Of a DNA stretch of 64,000 bases, positions 34,659 to 46,513 are shown in pieces. How positions within the stretch are numbered: position 1 is the first letter of the stretch; every line of letters begins with the position of its first letter. Origin of the DNA: Cavia porcellus (Eukaryota > Chordata > Mammalia > Rodentia > Caviidae); assembly GCF_034190915.1 (NCBI RefSeq), contig NW_026947486.1:78906044-78970043 (forward strand), written 5' to 3'. A program made the translations under genes and the position numbers. Below the pieces are notes generated by a model. It was not told the origin of the DNA. It made no database searches and worked only from the letters and a program-made list of their open reading frames with translations.

Positions 34659-35576
34659 TTATTTCAGACAAAATAGATTTCATCCTAAGATAATAAAAGA
34701 CAAAAAAAAAGTCACCACATACTAGTTATGGAAACAATTCAACAGCATGAGTTAACAATTATAAACATATATTTTCCGAATGCTGGAACACTCAACTTCA
34801 TGAAACAAACACTAAAGGACACAAAATATCAAATAAACATCAATATGATAGTAATGCAGAACTTCAAAACCCTATTGTCACAAAAGGACAGAGCAACTGT
34901 TCAATAAATCAAGAAATATAAAAGTTGAACCAAATTTGTGAGCAAATAAACTTAACAGATATCGACAGAGTGTTCCATCCAACAACAGAATACACATTCT
35001 TCACAGCAGCACATGGGACTTTCTACAAAAGAGATCATATACCAGCCAATAAAGCATGTTTACATAAATGAAAATAAATCAAAATTATCCCATGCATATT
35101 ATCAGAACCCAGTGCAATAAAACCAGAAATCAGTGGTAAAACAAACAATAGAAACTGTGCAAACACATGGAAATTTTGTAATTCTCTCTTGAATAATCAA
35201 TGGATCACATATGAAATTAAAAGTATATTAATTTCTATAATAAAATAATAATGCCAGTTTGCCGTAGTGGAACCTATGGGACACAATAAAAGCAGTTTTA
35301 AGAGAGATGTTCATAGCACTGCATTGCTACATCAGAAAAATGGAATGAGCTCAAATAAATAACCTGAGAAAGAACCTCAAGTTCCTAGAAAAGCAAGAAG
35401 AATCCAAATCCAAAGCTAATATGAAGAAAAAAATTACAAAGTTCAAGGCAAATATTAGTGAAATTCAGATCACAAAAAGCAATAAAAAGAATCAAGGAAT
35501 AGAAGAGTTGGTTCCTTGAGACATTTAACAAAACAGACATACTCTTAGCTAATATTACCAAAATAAGGAAAGATAA

Positions 35577-35818
35577 CACCCAAATCTCTATACAACTGGC
35601 AATAAAAAAGGTGAAATCGGGGGCTGGGGTTTTAGCTCAGTGGCATAAGCACCTGCCTTGTAAGCAGGCAGTCATGAGTTCCATCCCCGGTACCGATTAA
35701 AAAAAAGAGGAAAAAAAACTAAACAACAACAACAAAAAAAGGTGAAATCACAATGGATTTTGCTGTAACCCAGATTTCGCCTTTTTCATTTCTGATTGCA
35801 TGGATTTGGGTGTTATCA
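35577..35818. repeat. Inverted duplication of an ORF2 segment around an ID SINE
   Basis: The plus-strand segment 35577-35615 (codons for TQI...KKGEI of L1 ORF2) has an inverted second copy at about 35783-35818, whose minus-strand reading is [12 protein letters not shown]. That inverted copy is closer to the young L1 at 52370-52410 than the plus copy is. The ID SINE with its two target duplications lies between the arms. Confidence 0.65.
35619..35734 (+). repeat. ID SINE with perfect 15-bp target duplication
   Basis: GGGGGCTGGGG start, A box TTTAGCTCAGTGG, B box GAGTTCCATCC, GGTACCG and an A-rich, AAC-containing tail are present. The anticodon loop reads CTTGTAA in this copy, so the Ala-type UGC has become UGU. 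AAAAAAGGTGAAATC lies at 35604-35618 and 35735-35749. Confidence 0.96.
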
Positions 35819-36327
35819 AAAATATGGCACATCTTGAACTGGTAAAATTCATTCCAGAGACAGAGAAATGTTTCCAAATATGCAAATCTATAAATGTAAT
35901 ATATCACATAAATAGAAGTAAGTATAAAAATCACATGATCTTCTCAATAGATGGAAAAATAGCATTTAACAAGATCCAACTTCCATTCTTGATAAAAGAA
36001 AACACTGAAGAAAATAGGAATAGTAGGTCTTTATGTCAACTTGATAAAAGCCATCTATGACAAATGAACTTCCAACATGATACTAAGTGGAGAGAAGCTG
36101 AAAGTATTCTCTCTAAAATCAGGAACAAGACAGGAATCTCCACTATCCCCACTTCTGTTTAATGTAGTTCTGTAAATATTACCTAGAGCAATAAGACACA
36201 GAAAGAAATAGGAATGTAGATAGGAAAGGAAGACGCTAAATTATTGTTGTTTGCTGGTGACATGATCCTCTGGATAGAAGACCCCAAACACTCCACTAAA
36301 AGACTACTAACATTAATATTCAAATTT

Positions 36328-36426
36328 GGGGGGGGGGCTGGGGAATTAGCTCAGCGGCATAAGCGTCTGTCTTGAAAGCAGGCAGTCGTGAGTTCGATCC
36401 CTGGTACCGATAAAAACACAAAAAAA
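36328..36426 (+). repeat. ID SINE with perfect 10-bp target duplication
   Basis: A G-run leads into GGGGCTGGGGA, A box ATTAGCTCAGCGG, B box GAGTTCGATCC and GGTACCG, then an A-rich tail. ATTCAAATTT flanks it at 36318-36327 and 36427-36436. It lies within the reverse transcriptase part of the old L1. Confidence 0.95.
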
Positions 36427-36697
36427 ATTCAAATTTAGCAAAGTAGTAGAACACAAAAATCAATAGCATTCCTGCACACCAATAACAACCTCACTGAGAG
36501 AGAATTGAGAGAAAGGATATCTTTCAAAATAGCATCAAAAAAAAAATGAAACACTTAGGTGTTAATCTAATCAAGGAAGTGAAAGAGCTTTATAATTAAA
36601 GCTATAGTACTCTGAAAAAGAAAATTGAAGAGGATTTCAGAAAATGGAAAGCTATTCACCATTATTAGATGGATAGAAGAAATATTGTCAAAATGGC

Positions 36698-37452
36698 CAG
36701 GCTGGGGAAAGAACAAAGATTCACCAGGAAGCAAGCTCTCCCTGCCAACCAGCACCTTGTGTGGGCCGCTGGAGGCAAAGTAACAGCCAGTCCACAGTCC
36801 CTTCCAGCATTCAGCCTGGAAAACACAAAAATCCAACATGCCCTCACCATAAGGGACCAGATGATCGAAAAAACACAGACTGTATGATACCTATTGAGGT
36901 GAAATGCATTTTGATGCTTGTGGTGCTTTGCTGTTTCATTGACCTTGCTGGTCTAGGGCTGGTTGTCTGATCATCTGTTCAGAGAACATATGAACACAGT
37001 GTGGCATCCAGGAGGGATCTTTTTCTGAAGGTGATAGCCATTGTCAGTTTCTATTGTTTTGTTTTGAAGTTCTGTATCATTTTCATTGTTTTGTTGGCTT
37101 GGGTTTTGTTCTGTTTTGTTGTGTTTTGTTTGATTTTGTTATATTCCAATAGCATGAGCAGCAATTTCAAAGACAGCAAGATATATTATGGTAGCCATTT
37201 TGGATTTACTACTGTCTTGTTTTGTAGGCTTTTATTAGTTTTGCTTTTGTTTGTTCTATTCTGTTCTGTTTTGTTTGATTTTTACTGTCTGAAGATATCT
37301 GCAGCTATTTTGAAGACAATAAGAGGCTTTATTGTAACTATTGTTGATTTCGTGTTGTTCTGAAGTCCTGTTTCACTTAAACTGGCAAGTTTTGACTGGT
37401 TTTATTCTGTTTTACTCTCCTTGGTTTTATTTGCTTTAAAATAAAATTTTTT
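36698..37452 (+). mobile_element. 5'-truncated L1 with modular 3' UTR, inside old ORF2
   Basis: It splits the host ORF2 exactly between NIVKMA and the following codons (AILSKLLYKFN from 37455). AAATGGC occurs at 36691-36697 and 37453-37459. The insert holds three T/G-rich modules of about 145 bp (about 36990-37148, 37149-37290 and 37291-37440), ending 'gctttaaaataaaatttttt'. The 120-codon hydrophobic frame at 37001-37363 is an artefact of the T-rich repeats. Confidence 0.85.
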
Positions 37453-38744
37453 AAATGGCAATTCTTTCAAAACTGTTATATAAATTTAACATAATCCTGA
37501 TCAAAATACAAAAACAAAAAAGTAATCTTAAAATTCATGTGGAACCAGAAAATACCTAGAAAAACAAAATGAAATTTGGCCAGCAACAGTAAGCAGGGGT
37601 CATCATAAGCTTGAACTTGAAGTTATAATATAAAGCTGCAATGATATAAACAGCATGGTGTTGGGAAAAACAGATATGTGAATCAAAGGAACAACTTCAG
37701 GTACATTCAGTTATGTTACTTTGGGTAGATTGCAAAATCCCTTCACTGCAGGAAAGATAGCTTCTATAACTAAATGATTCTGGGAAAACTGGCAATTTAC
37801 ATGCTGAAGGTTGAAACTAGATCCATATCTCTCACCATGTGTTAATCTAAAATCAAAATGTATTAAAAGTTTAAACTCTTAATTTTCTGGAAGACAAAAT
37901 AGGTAAAACTCTTGAAGACATAGGTATAAGCAAATACTTTCAGAACAAAATCCTAGTTCCACAGTAAATAATACCAAGAACCAACAAATAGGACCAAATC
38001 AAATTTTAAAATTTCTGTGTAACACTGGAAATGACTAATGGAGTAAAGAGATAACTGTAGAATAGGGAAAAAAGTTGCCAGCTACCCCTCATACAAATGG
38101 CTAATATCTAGTACATATAAGGAACTCCAAAAAATTAGACCCCTGAAATTTAAAGACTCAATTAACAATGGGATCTGAAATGAATAGGCATGTCCTCAAA
38201 AAGTTAAAGACATCATACCACAGTGGTATATACACACACATATTTATAGCATTGCAGTTCATATTAGCTAAATCTTGGAACCAACTTATATGTCCATAAA
38301 CAATGTGTGGACAAATTATGGTATTTATATACAATAGAGTACTACTTTGCATAAAAAGGAAAAATTTGAGTAATTTGTAGGAAACTGAATGTACCTTAAG
38401 ACCATAATGTTAACTGAAGCAACTCAGACACAGGAGCTGAAATATCCCATGATTTCTCTTCTATAATACATATGACAGATAATAGGAAAAAGAGAAAAAA
38501 AGAAAAAAGCAATAAAGAAAAAGAAAATCATAATTCAGTTTTGGACATGTCTAAATGTGCACCTTGACTTAGTACAATTGTCTACATGTTTTATATGTTA
38601 TTTGGCTTATTAGTGCATTTATTCACTTGTATATATGAAAATTAAACTGATTACATAAAATAAATGAATCTGAATCTGGAAGAATAAAAGGGGATGGTGG
38701 GAGGGGGAAAAGAAGGAAACTGAAATGTATAGAAAACAAAAGGA

Positions 38745-39059
38745 AATTTATTATATAGATCAGTGGCAGCAAATCTATCAAAATGCATTGCCAAAGCTGG
38801 CTATTTGTTATTACTGAGAGCTCTAAAAGGTTCACCATCATCAACATAGGTTAAGAATTAAGATCTACATGAAGAAATGAAGAGTATTAGAAATGGAAGA
38901 AATATTAAAATATGATCATTTTATTTTTAATTTCACTGAAAAATAACTATCTAAAGTAACAACTTTAATAGGTACTTGAGATTTATAGCATAGATAAAAA
39001 CAAAATATGACATGCATGACATGAATAACATAAAGGATTGGAGGAAATGAGGATATGTT
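38745..39059. other. AT-rich DNA after the L1, nothing recognised
   Basis: No supported feature. Confidence 0.4.
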
Positions 39060-39074
39060 TATGGAAGGTACTTT

Positions 39075-39193
39075 TTGTTTGTTTGTTTGGTTTGGTTTTG
39101 TTTTTGGTACTCAGATCAAATTCATAACCTCGCACTTGCTAGGCAGGTGCTTATGCCTCTGAGCTAGCACTGCTGAGCTAAATCCCTGGCCCC
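39075..39193 (-). repeat. ID SINE, antisense, with 15-bp target duplication
   Basis: T-rich tail complement, then 'tttggtactcagatcaaatt', 'gcaggtgcttatgcctctga', 'gctaaatccctggcccc' in antisense order. TATGGAAGGTACTTT is at 39060-39074 and 39194-39208. The A-box half contains a small internal duplication (GAGCTAGCACTGCTGAGCTA), so it differs from the sense copies. Confidence 0.93.
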
Positions 39194-39292
39194 TATGGAA
39201 GGTACTTTCAGCACACATGAAGGTTTTACCTTAAAAAAAGATATGGAACCAGCTGAAAAGCAGACTTATTTAAAACATGTGAAAGTCCTATC

Positions 39293-39747
39293 TGTTGCTT
39301 TCGATTATGGCTTGCTTCTGGATGTTCTGCCAGTGCCTCATGCACTCCTAAGTGAGGATTTTTGGAGGTGGCTTGATGTAAAGTTTTGATTCTGGGATTA
39401 AGGGTGTGTAATTATTACAGTACTCCACTGATTGGTTTAGCGTAGTTCTCAGTGTGGATAACAGGAAGGCTCTTCCTGGGTGTGAGTGCTATCTGCCTGG
39501 ATAGAATATAATGAACGGAAAGAGAGTTGATGTCCCTTGTTGCTGCTTTGTCACTACTTCACTGTTTTGCTGCCTTCCATCTGCAATGAACTGTTTTTCC
39601 TCTGTGATGCCCCTTCCATGCCACTCTTCCTTGGAGATAGCCAACTATGAAATAAAACCTCTACAAACTGTAAGCTAAATAAACTTTCTTGTTTTACCCT
39701 TAAGTGTTGAATATTTTGTCTCAGACATGAGAAATGTAACTAAGACC
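39293..39747 (+). mobile_element. MaLR-type solo LTR
   Basis: It follows the same order as 46514-46907: 'ggcttgcttctgga' start region, 'ctggatagaatataatgaac', 'aaacctctacaaactgtaag', an AATAAA signal ('ctaaataaactttc'), and 'aatgtaactaagac' at the end. The flanks do not match. Confidence 0.65.
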
Positions 39748-42475
39748 CCTTTTAAATTTAAAAAAAAACCTTCCTTTTCACTACTATTTATCTGAAATCT
39801 GGCCATAGAAGTGTCTAATCCGTTGATCCTCAATGAAGAATTACTACAAATTTGAGAAATAGTAACAGAAGAAAGTGTGTAATAGATAAGTCTAAGAGAT
39901 ATTCTAGGTTGTTTATCACTTCTAGATACCACAATCTTGACCTTGATTATTAGCACACATATGACACATGCGTACAGTCCCGGTTTTTGTCTTCCCAGTG
40001 GGATGAGGTCCAAAGGGGCTCCTTTTGAGACACTGAAATTTTACTCCCTCTGGCCTTGCTCCAAAAGTAGAAGAGTATGCTTTACAGGGAAGGCTCAATT
40101 AGCTACATCCAAAGGTTGTAGTGCATTTTCACTGAAAAATTATGACACAGAAGACATTAGTTAAGGAGTGCATACCTTGTATGACCACATGACTTTGAGT
40201 GGCATTAGCGAAAATAAAAGCCTACCAAGGAAAATAAATCTAGTAAACTAATTTATTAAATGCTTTGAGGCCTACCACCTATAGGATTCCTCCTCAAAGT
40301 CATTTGCAATGAGCGTAGGCTTTGTTTACTAGGTTTTATTTTTGTCATTTAGTCCTAAAGAAGTTATTAGGAAGGCAAGAAGATTAATAAAAAAGAGATT
40401 AGTGTTGGGAGACTTAAAGGTGGAAAGAAAATTAGGCTTACATTTAACCAGAAGGAAATATGGTATGGGGAATTAAGAGAAGGAGTCAACCAAGACACTT
40501 CCTTAAGTGACAAGCTGACAAGCAAAGGGCCTATTAGAGAGGTAGTCACCTATTTAATGTACCCACAGGCTAGACTCTAAGTCAACAGAGTAGCAACCTT
40601 TATTACAAAGAGTAAGGATACTAAATGTGTACCTGTCAGTGGGAAAATACCTAAAACTGTATAATGTATGCCAGTTTCTTATTGCAGTTTTGTATTGCCT
40701 CCAAAATGTTTTCTTACATTCTAATTATGTTGTTTGAGATCTGGCATGCATGTATTCTTTTGGAGGTATGATGTCACAAGAAGACTAATGCTTCTTTGTG
40801 CATTAACAAGATGTTTAACAGTTTCTCTGGCCTATGTTGTTGGGAAATCGAAGAGAACAGTCCAAGCTACTGATCCCAGTAGCGGTGGTAGTGCAAAGGA
40901 TCAATGGAGATAGCTGGCTTGCAAGGAGGGAATCAAAGAGCCACAATGATCCTAAATTGAACCCAGGTTATAATGAAAGCCTTTTTGTATACTTTTAGCA
41001 CATTTAGTGGGGAGGAACCCTGATCAAAAGACCTGAACTTTTGACATTCTAAAAGCTCCCAAGACAGATAACATTTCTTCATTCTTGCACACAAAAGTGT
41101 GAATCACAGGCCACAGCCTCCTGAGTTTCTCAGAGCAAAGGGTGGGCAGCAAGGAGTGGACTGGATATGAATTGCTATGATTTTGGTAGATGTTCTCTGT
41201 TCTTCAAAGTGCTACAACCATAATCTCCATGTCCAATCCCAGGTATACCTACAGAGAATTTCCTGGGATTTTCTGGCCTCCAGCTCCAGGCTTCCTACTT
41301 CCTTCTTGATGTATCTTTCATTTCACTTTATTTCTACAAGGTACTGACTCTGCCATACTCCTGAATTTCCTAAATGCTGAGGGCCAAAGGTGCTGACAGT
41401 TCCTTAATGCTTTTTGCTTCAAGCAACTCCATGACTTTCTTCCTTTCACAAGGAGCCACACACCTTCTACCTTGAATTCACCATAGAGCACTAACACAAA
41501 TAGGTAGGAATCTACTGTTTCCTCAGCCCTACACAAGCTCATGATCTACATGCATTCTACCTAAGGTATACCTGAGAATATAATAAGAACAATGCCATAG
41601 TGAAGGGAACCCCAGTTTGCAGTTAGTTGCCATTCTCAACAGGGTTTCTGTACATTTTGCTATGTGAGCAACTGAGAAACCTCTACCTGTGAGTATTCAA
41701 GTCATTCCAATTGTACTCTTTCTTCAAGTGGCCAACCTTTACTTATGCTTTTATTAGCAAGCTGGATCCTTCCAGGGCACTACTATGTTCCCATGGGTCC
41801 CCATAGTTCTGATAATAGTCCCTATTAACTTAAAAACTCCTTGAATATGACCCTTGTATTGTTGCTGACCTTTAATGTTCTTTAGATTGTGCTTTCCTCA
41901 GTCTTTGTCAATGGCTGTGGATCTGTGGATAAAACATTCACCAAATCAGAGCTGATTTTTACTAAATGTTCTACTACCAAGAACCTAGATGAGGCCTGAG
42001 TCCACTCCCTGTCACCTAACAAAAGCCATCTTTCTGGACACATTGGAGAGGTAGAATGAGCTCACTGTTCTGCATCAGTACTCTCCTTTATAGTCTCTTG
42101 GTACCTTGTAATTTTCTGCATGCCTTCTTAAGTTTTTGTCTACTGCAGGATAGCCCCTTTCTGTCTATGCAGCAGTGGTAGTGGTGAGACTGGTATACCA
42201 GTGTGAACTGGTACCCAGACCTTGTCACAGCTACTTTCACAGACTTTCAAAAACATGAGTGGTCCAGGCAGGACTCTTTTTATGCCATTGAGTCTGCTGT
42301 CTGGTTCATTCACAAAGAGAAGAGTAGCCAGTATGGGGGCACCTTGATCAACATGTACATGAGGCAACTCTTCCATCTCAGTGCCCTTGGATTTGTAAAA
42401 AGACACAACCTACCCTCTATAAAAGGATTAGTTCTCTTTTATAGGTGCTAGCACATTGAAAATAGATTGCCTTGG
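39748..42475. other. 2.7 kb of intergenic DNA, nothing recognised
   Basis: Frames of 60-112 codons occur on both strands (for example 39675-40013 minus and 42140-42451 on both) but none shows a family, a splice context or a conserved pattern that I recognise. This is the longest stretch without an identified mobile element. Confidence 0.45.
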
Positions 42476-42630
42476 TTTGATTTTTTGACTGTTTTTGTAG
42501 TACCAGAGATTAAGCCCAATGGCATTCTACCACTGAACTACATCCCCAAACCCTGCTCATTTTAATTTGGGAGAGAGTTTTGACAAGTTGATCTGGTGGG
42601 ACCTAAACTCGAAATCATCTTGCCCCAGCA
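42476..42630 (-). repeat. B1-dID SINE, antisense, decayed
   Basis: The ID half reads 'gtaccagagattaagcccaa' and 'accactgaactacatcccca'. The B1 half is reduced to 'gacctaaactcgaaatcatc' and 'ttgccccagcatcc'. Confidence 0.65.
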
Positions 42631-43727
42631 TCCCTCCAAAAAATCTCCTGTTCTCTTAATGTTTGACTACATGCAATTTTTGCCTTGTAAACAAAATTGA
42701 TAGTGCCTTTCAGACAGTTGAATGCCCATTCTTTCATCTTTATATAAAGAGTGAAGTGAATAATGAGGATTATAATGAGAACCCTATCAAAAGGGAGAAA
42801 ACAGAAAGAACCCTCGGCAGATGTGAGAAATATACACAGCTATATATTCCGACTATTTACCCATTCCTTCTATTTGCCCTCTGCCTTCTCTGGCCTTTCT
42901 AGATGAAGTTGTGTACTGCAGTACACTTGTTGAGGGTACCACTTTATGAGAGAGTGTTGTTTGCATCTTTTTCCAACTTCACATCAAGTGATGTCACACA
43001 ATAGCCTAAAACTACCCGCAGTAAAAATATTTACACCACAGAAACTGGAAAATACCATAAGTTGGGTCACAATCCTTTCTTTTCCATGGATTGTTAGAGT
43101 ACTGACTTGGATACCACTAAGTATAAATGAACAATTGAGCCTGAATGTGGAAAGTCTTAAAAATCAGGCAGACACACGAAAAGCAGTGAGAAAGTATGAT
43201 CGGATCACAGAACCCTAGTAATTCATAGAAATGAACAACTACCTCACATCTTAAACACTTTCCTGTATTTCTTTGGTCAATCCTGGGGAATAGGAAGTTC
43301 CTCTCCAATAGTGATTAAAAGTCTTCTGCTTGAGATCATGTTCCACAGGGTCTATACTATGAATCAGTAATTTACAACAAATTTCTCTGTACCTTTTCTT
43401 GTGCATGGATACAGGCTTTGAGTTTTTAACCTGAAAAACATAATAATCAAGTTACACATCAGCAATTGTGACTTGGTTTCTTCCCTGATTTTCCAACTGC
43501 TACACAGCTTCCCATTTAAGTTGAATGAACAGAGAGCCTTTTGTTCCCTGACTTTCTGATACCTAGCATTGTGCACATATATTTGAGGAACTTCCTAGGA
43601 CAGAGTGGTAAGAGATATGTTCATGAGATTTTCTTGTACCTGCTATCTTAATTTCACAGTCTGAAGACATAATAAATAATGTTCCCTCATCGATACATGC
43701 AAAAGAAGTACATTCTCTTTTATGTGT
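42631..43727. other. Intergenic DNA, nothing recognised
   Basis: Short frames at 42663-42902 and 42946-43218 show no family resemblance. Confidence 0.4.
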
Positions 43728-46460
43728 ATTTTTAATGAAAAAATAAAACAAAATTTCATTACAAAATAGTAAGAGAACAGCAATAGTTAATATACTGTGT
43801 GACATTAGTTTCAAAGTAGTTACAGTGCAAGATATAGACAAAAAAGATTCTCTTACACAGAAGAAACAATAATAGCACAAAACTTTCTTTCCAATTAACT
43901 AAAAAATGAATAGCATATGTTAAACAAATTAACATATATCTAAAGATATTTTGGAAAAACAGAATAGGTAATTTGGGGAATTATTGGAACATCTGACTGC
44001 TTCCTGTTTATCTATCTTCTTTTTATCTTTACTTGTGTATAAGTATTATTGAGTTTTTCATGTCAGAGAAACCATGTGATATTTAAGCTTTTATGTCTGA
44101 CTTTTTTTCATTTAACATTATATTCTAAAGATGCATGTATCTACCTATGAATATCTCATCTTTCTTTATGGCAGCGTAGTACTCCATTGTGTGTATCACA
44201 TTTTCCTTATTTGTATATCCACTGATGAACATATATGCAGTTTCCGAGATCTAGTTATTAATAATTGTGCTGATATAAATATGAGTATGCATGGATCTCT
44301 ATAATGTGATGTACTTATCTCTTTTGAAAAAATACCTACAAAAGGGAAAATTTAGCCAAATGGGATTTCTATTTTTATTTTTTTGAGGAATCTTCTCACT
44401 GATTCCCATAGTGGCTGCACTAGTTTACATTCACACCAACAATGTAGAAGAGTTCCTTTTTCCTTAGAACCTTTCCAGCATTTATTATTATTAGAACATT
44501 TTATGGTAGGTATTTTTTCTAAGTTAGTACAATATTTCAGTGTAGTTTTAATTTGTGTTTATCTAATAGCCAGCAGTGTTGAATGTTTTTCACATATTTA
44601 TTGGCAATTTGTACTTCTTAAGAGAAGTGACTATTCATTTCACTTGCCTATTTATCAGTTAGGTCTTTTATTTGGGGGAAAGGCTCTAATTATTTTGAAT
44701 TATTTATACAGTTTAGATATGAGTCCTTTTATTAGTCCTTTGTCCAAAGATTAGTTGGCAATTGTTTTTTTTCATTCTATTGGTTGTTACTTTTGCTGAG
44801 TAGAAGGTTTTTCATTTGATGTGACTCCATTTTTTTGAAAAAGTCACTCTGTGTAGTTCAGATTTTGAACAAACTCACTAGCCAAGACTGGCCTCAAATT
44901 TCTAGCAATCCTTCTGTCCCAGTCTCCTGAGTGCTAGCAGTATAGCCATGCACCACCACATCTGACTTCATTTGTTAATTTTTGATGTTACTTCTTGTGA
45001 ATTTGATGTTCTGCTTAGTAAGTCCTTGCCTATGCACATCTTAAAGAGTTTAACCTATTCTGTCTTCCAACAGATTTTTTATGTTTAATATTTATATCTG
45101 GGTCTAGGTTCTACGTCCTGCATGTGGATAGCTAGTTTTCTCAGTACCATTTTTACAGAGGCTATCTTTGATTTGTTTCATATGTGTATGAAGTTGTCAT
45201 TAATTCCTATTGAATTGTTCCATTAACCAAAATATAATGTCCTTATTTACCTCTTTTTATTGATCAGTTTTGACATGAATTCCACTTTGTCTGAAAATCA
45301 GATAGCTACTCCTGCTTGTTCTCACGTTCCTGTTGCATAGAATATTGTTTTCTATCCTTTGCATTTTAGTCTAATGAATTTTTGTATTGAATTTATTTCT
45401 AGCATACAGCATAGCACTAGGTTTTGTTTCTTGATAGATTCTGTCAATCTGTGGTTTTGGATTGGTGAATTGAGTCTATTTACCTTAATAGTTATAGTTA
45501 ATGGGTATTAACTTATTACTATCATTTTATTACCTTTTTGCTGGTTCATATTCTTTCCCTTCTGCTTATTTGCTAGCCCTTCTTCATGCATTTATTTTAT
45601 TGAGCTTTTACCATTCTATGCTTCATTGCCCCTTTCTAGAATCTCACTGGAAATTTTTTGGAGAATTGATTTTGTGGTCATGAATTTCTTTATGTTCCTT
45701 TTAAAGTTGAGTCACTTTGCTTCAAGCTCTACTGGTCTTTAAGGTTTGTATTGAGAAGTCTGTTGTAATTTTGATGGGTTTTCCTTTCTAGGTCTTCATT
45801 GCTTTTCTCCAGCAGTTTTTAAGATTCTGTTCTTGTGTTGGATTTCTGGTGTTTGAATTATTATGTGCCATTGAGTGGATATTTTCTTTTGACCATGGCT
45901 ATATGCTACTCTTATTTGTATGTTAAATTTTATTTCCAAGTGGTAAGTTTCCTGCTATTACCTCTGTAAGCAGGCTTTTTAAAATGCCCTTTCTGTTGTC
46001 TTCTGATTTTTATTAATTCTTATTACTCTTAAATGAATCTTCTTTGAGTCATCTAGCAGCTAAAGAATGTATCTTCCATGTTCGCTTGTTGTTTTTAAGG
46101 CAGGACTCATTAATTGATCATTGACCACAGCCTGTCCTCTAGATGTGAGCTTCACACCGGCCACTTTTACTGCCCTTATTTTCAATTGTATTTTTATTCT
46201 CTATTTCTGTTTGGAACACTTTTATGAACTCCTTTTCTATGTTCGGCATTTGTGTTTTTAATCTCTTTCTTTAGTTCTATTAGATTTCTATTAGAGTTTT
46301 CTCTAGACTTGCTGACCATTTGTTTCATGAGGGATATTGTCTGATTAATTAGATCTTCATTAAACTTACTAAGTACCTTAATGAATTATTTTACCTTCAT
46401 TGATGCTTCTTCAGACTTTTCTGCTGCATAGCTTATGATTTCCTCCCGCTTGGACCCCTA
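43728..46460 (-). mobile_element. Second internally deleted L1, antisense
   Basis: On the minus strand: decayed ORF1 (about 46460 down to 45540), endonuclease part (about 45520 to 45190, with the antisense of the NxGVAIL block at 45300), then directly the ORF2 C-terminal third (45185 to 44150) and a 3' UTR (44150 to 43728, with the module core near 43810). In the 6.6-kb L1 the matching endonuclease and C-terminal blocks are about 2.5 kb apart; here they are adjacent, so the whole reverse transcriptase is missing. A B1 is inserted at 44833-44962. The frame 44383-44754 is antisense L1. Confidence 0.7.
44833..44962 (-). repeat. B1 SINE, antisense, inserted in L1
   Basis: 'gaaaaagtcactctgtgtag', 'ctagccaagactggcctcaa', 'cagtctcctgagtgctagca' and 'gccatgcaccaccacatctg' form the B1 complement. 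The L1 word TGACTCCATTT (44822-44832) recurs as TGACTTCATTT (44963-44973), an 11-bp target duplication with one difference. Confidence 0.88.
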
Positions 46461-46513
46461 TGGATCAGCTTTGGGTGGTTGTGGAATTTTTTGGAGTCAT
46501 TTTGTTACCTTGT

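Larger units (their letters stand above)
31260..38740 (+). mobile_element. Old L1 (plus strand) carrying many nested insertions
   Basis: Decayed ORF1 pieces lie at about 31380-31690, 32046-32159, 32695-32888 and 33160-33600 (C-terminus near 33430-33560, 'VFP*QGASQEIHDQ' region). ORF2 follows: endonuclease start about 33730-33889, endonuclease rest from 34659 ('DRVFHPTTEYTFFTAAHGT' near 34970-35020), reverse transcriptase near 35830-36320 with FAGD in place of FADD, and the C-terminal part at 37453-38370. The 3' UTR fades near 38740 in a purine-rich run. Between these pieces sit two L1 tails, an unclassified insert, a MITE, an antisense L1 and two ID SINEs. About 130 codons between endonuclease and reverse transcriptase are missing near 35783-35830. 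Nothing here can be translated. Confidence 0.8.

Noticed and set aside
37001..37363. 120-codon hydrophobic frame that looks like a membrane protein
   Set aside because: It is a translation of the T/G-rich modules of an L1 3' UTR. The Phe/Leu/Val richness follows from TTT and TTG repeats.
39675..40013. 112-codon minus-strand frame
   Set aside because: It begins inside a MaLR LTR end and has no recognisable domain.
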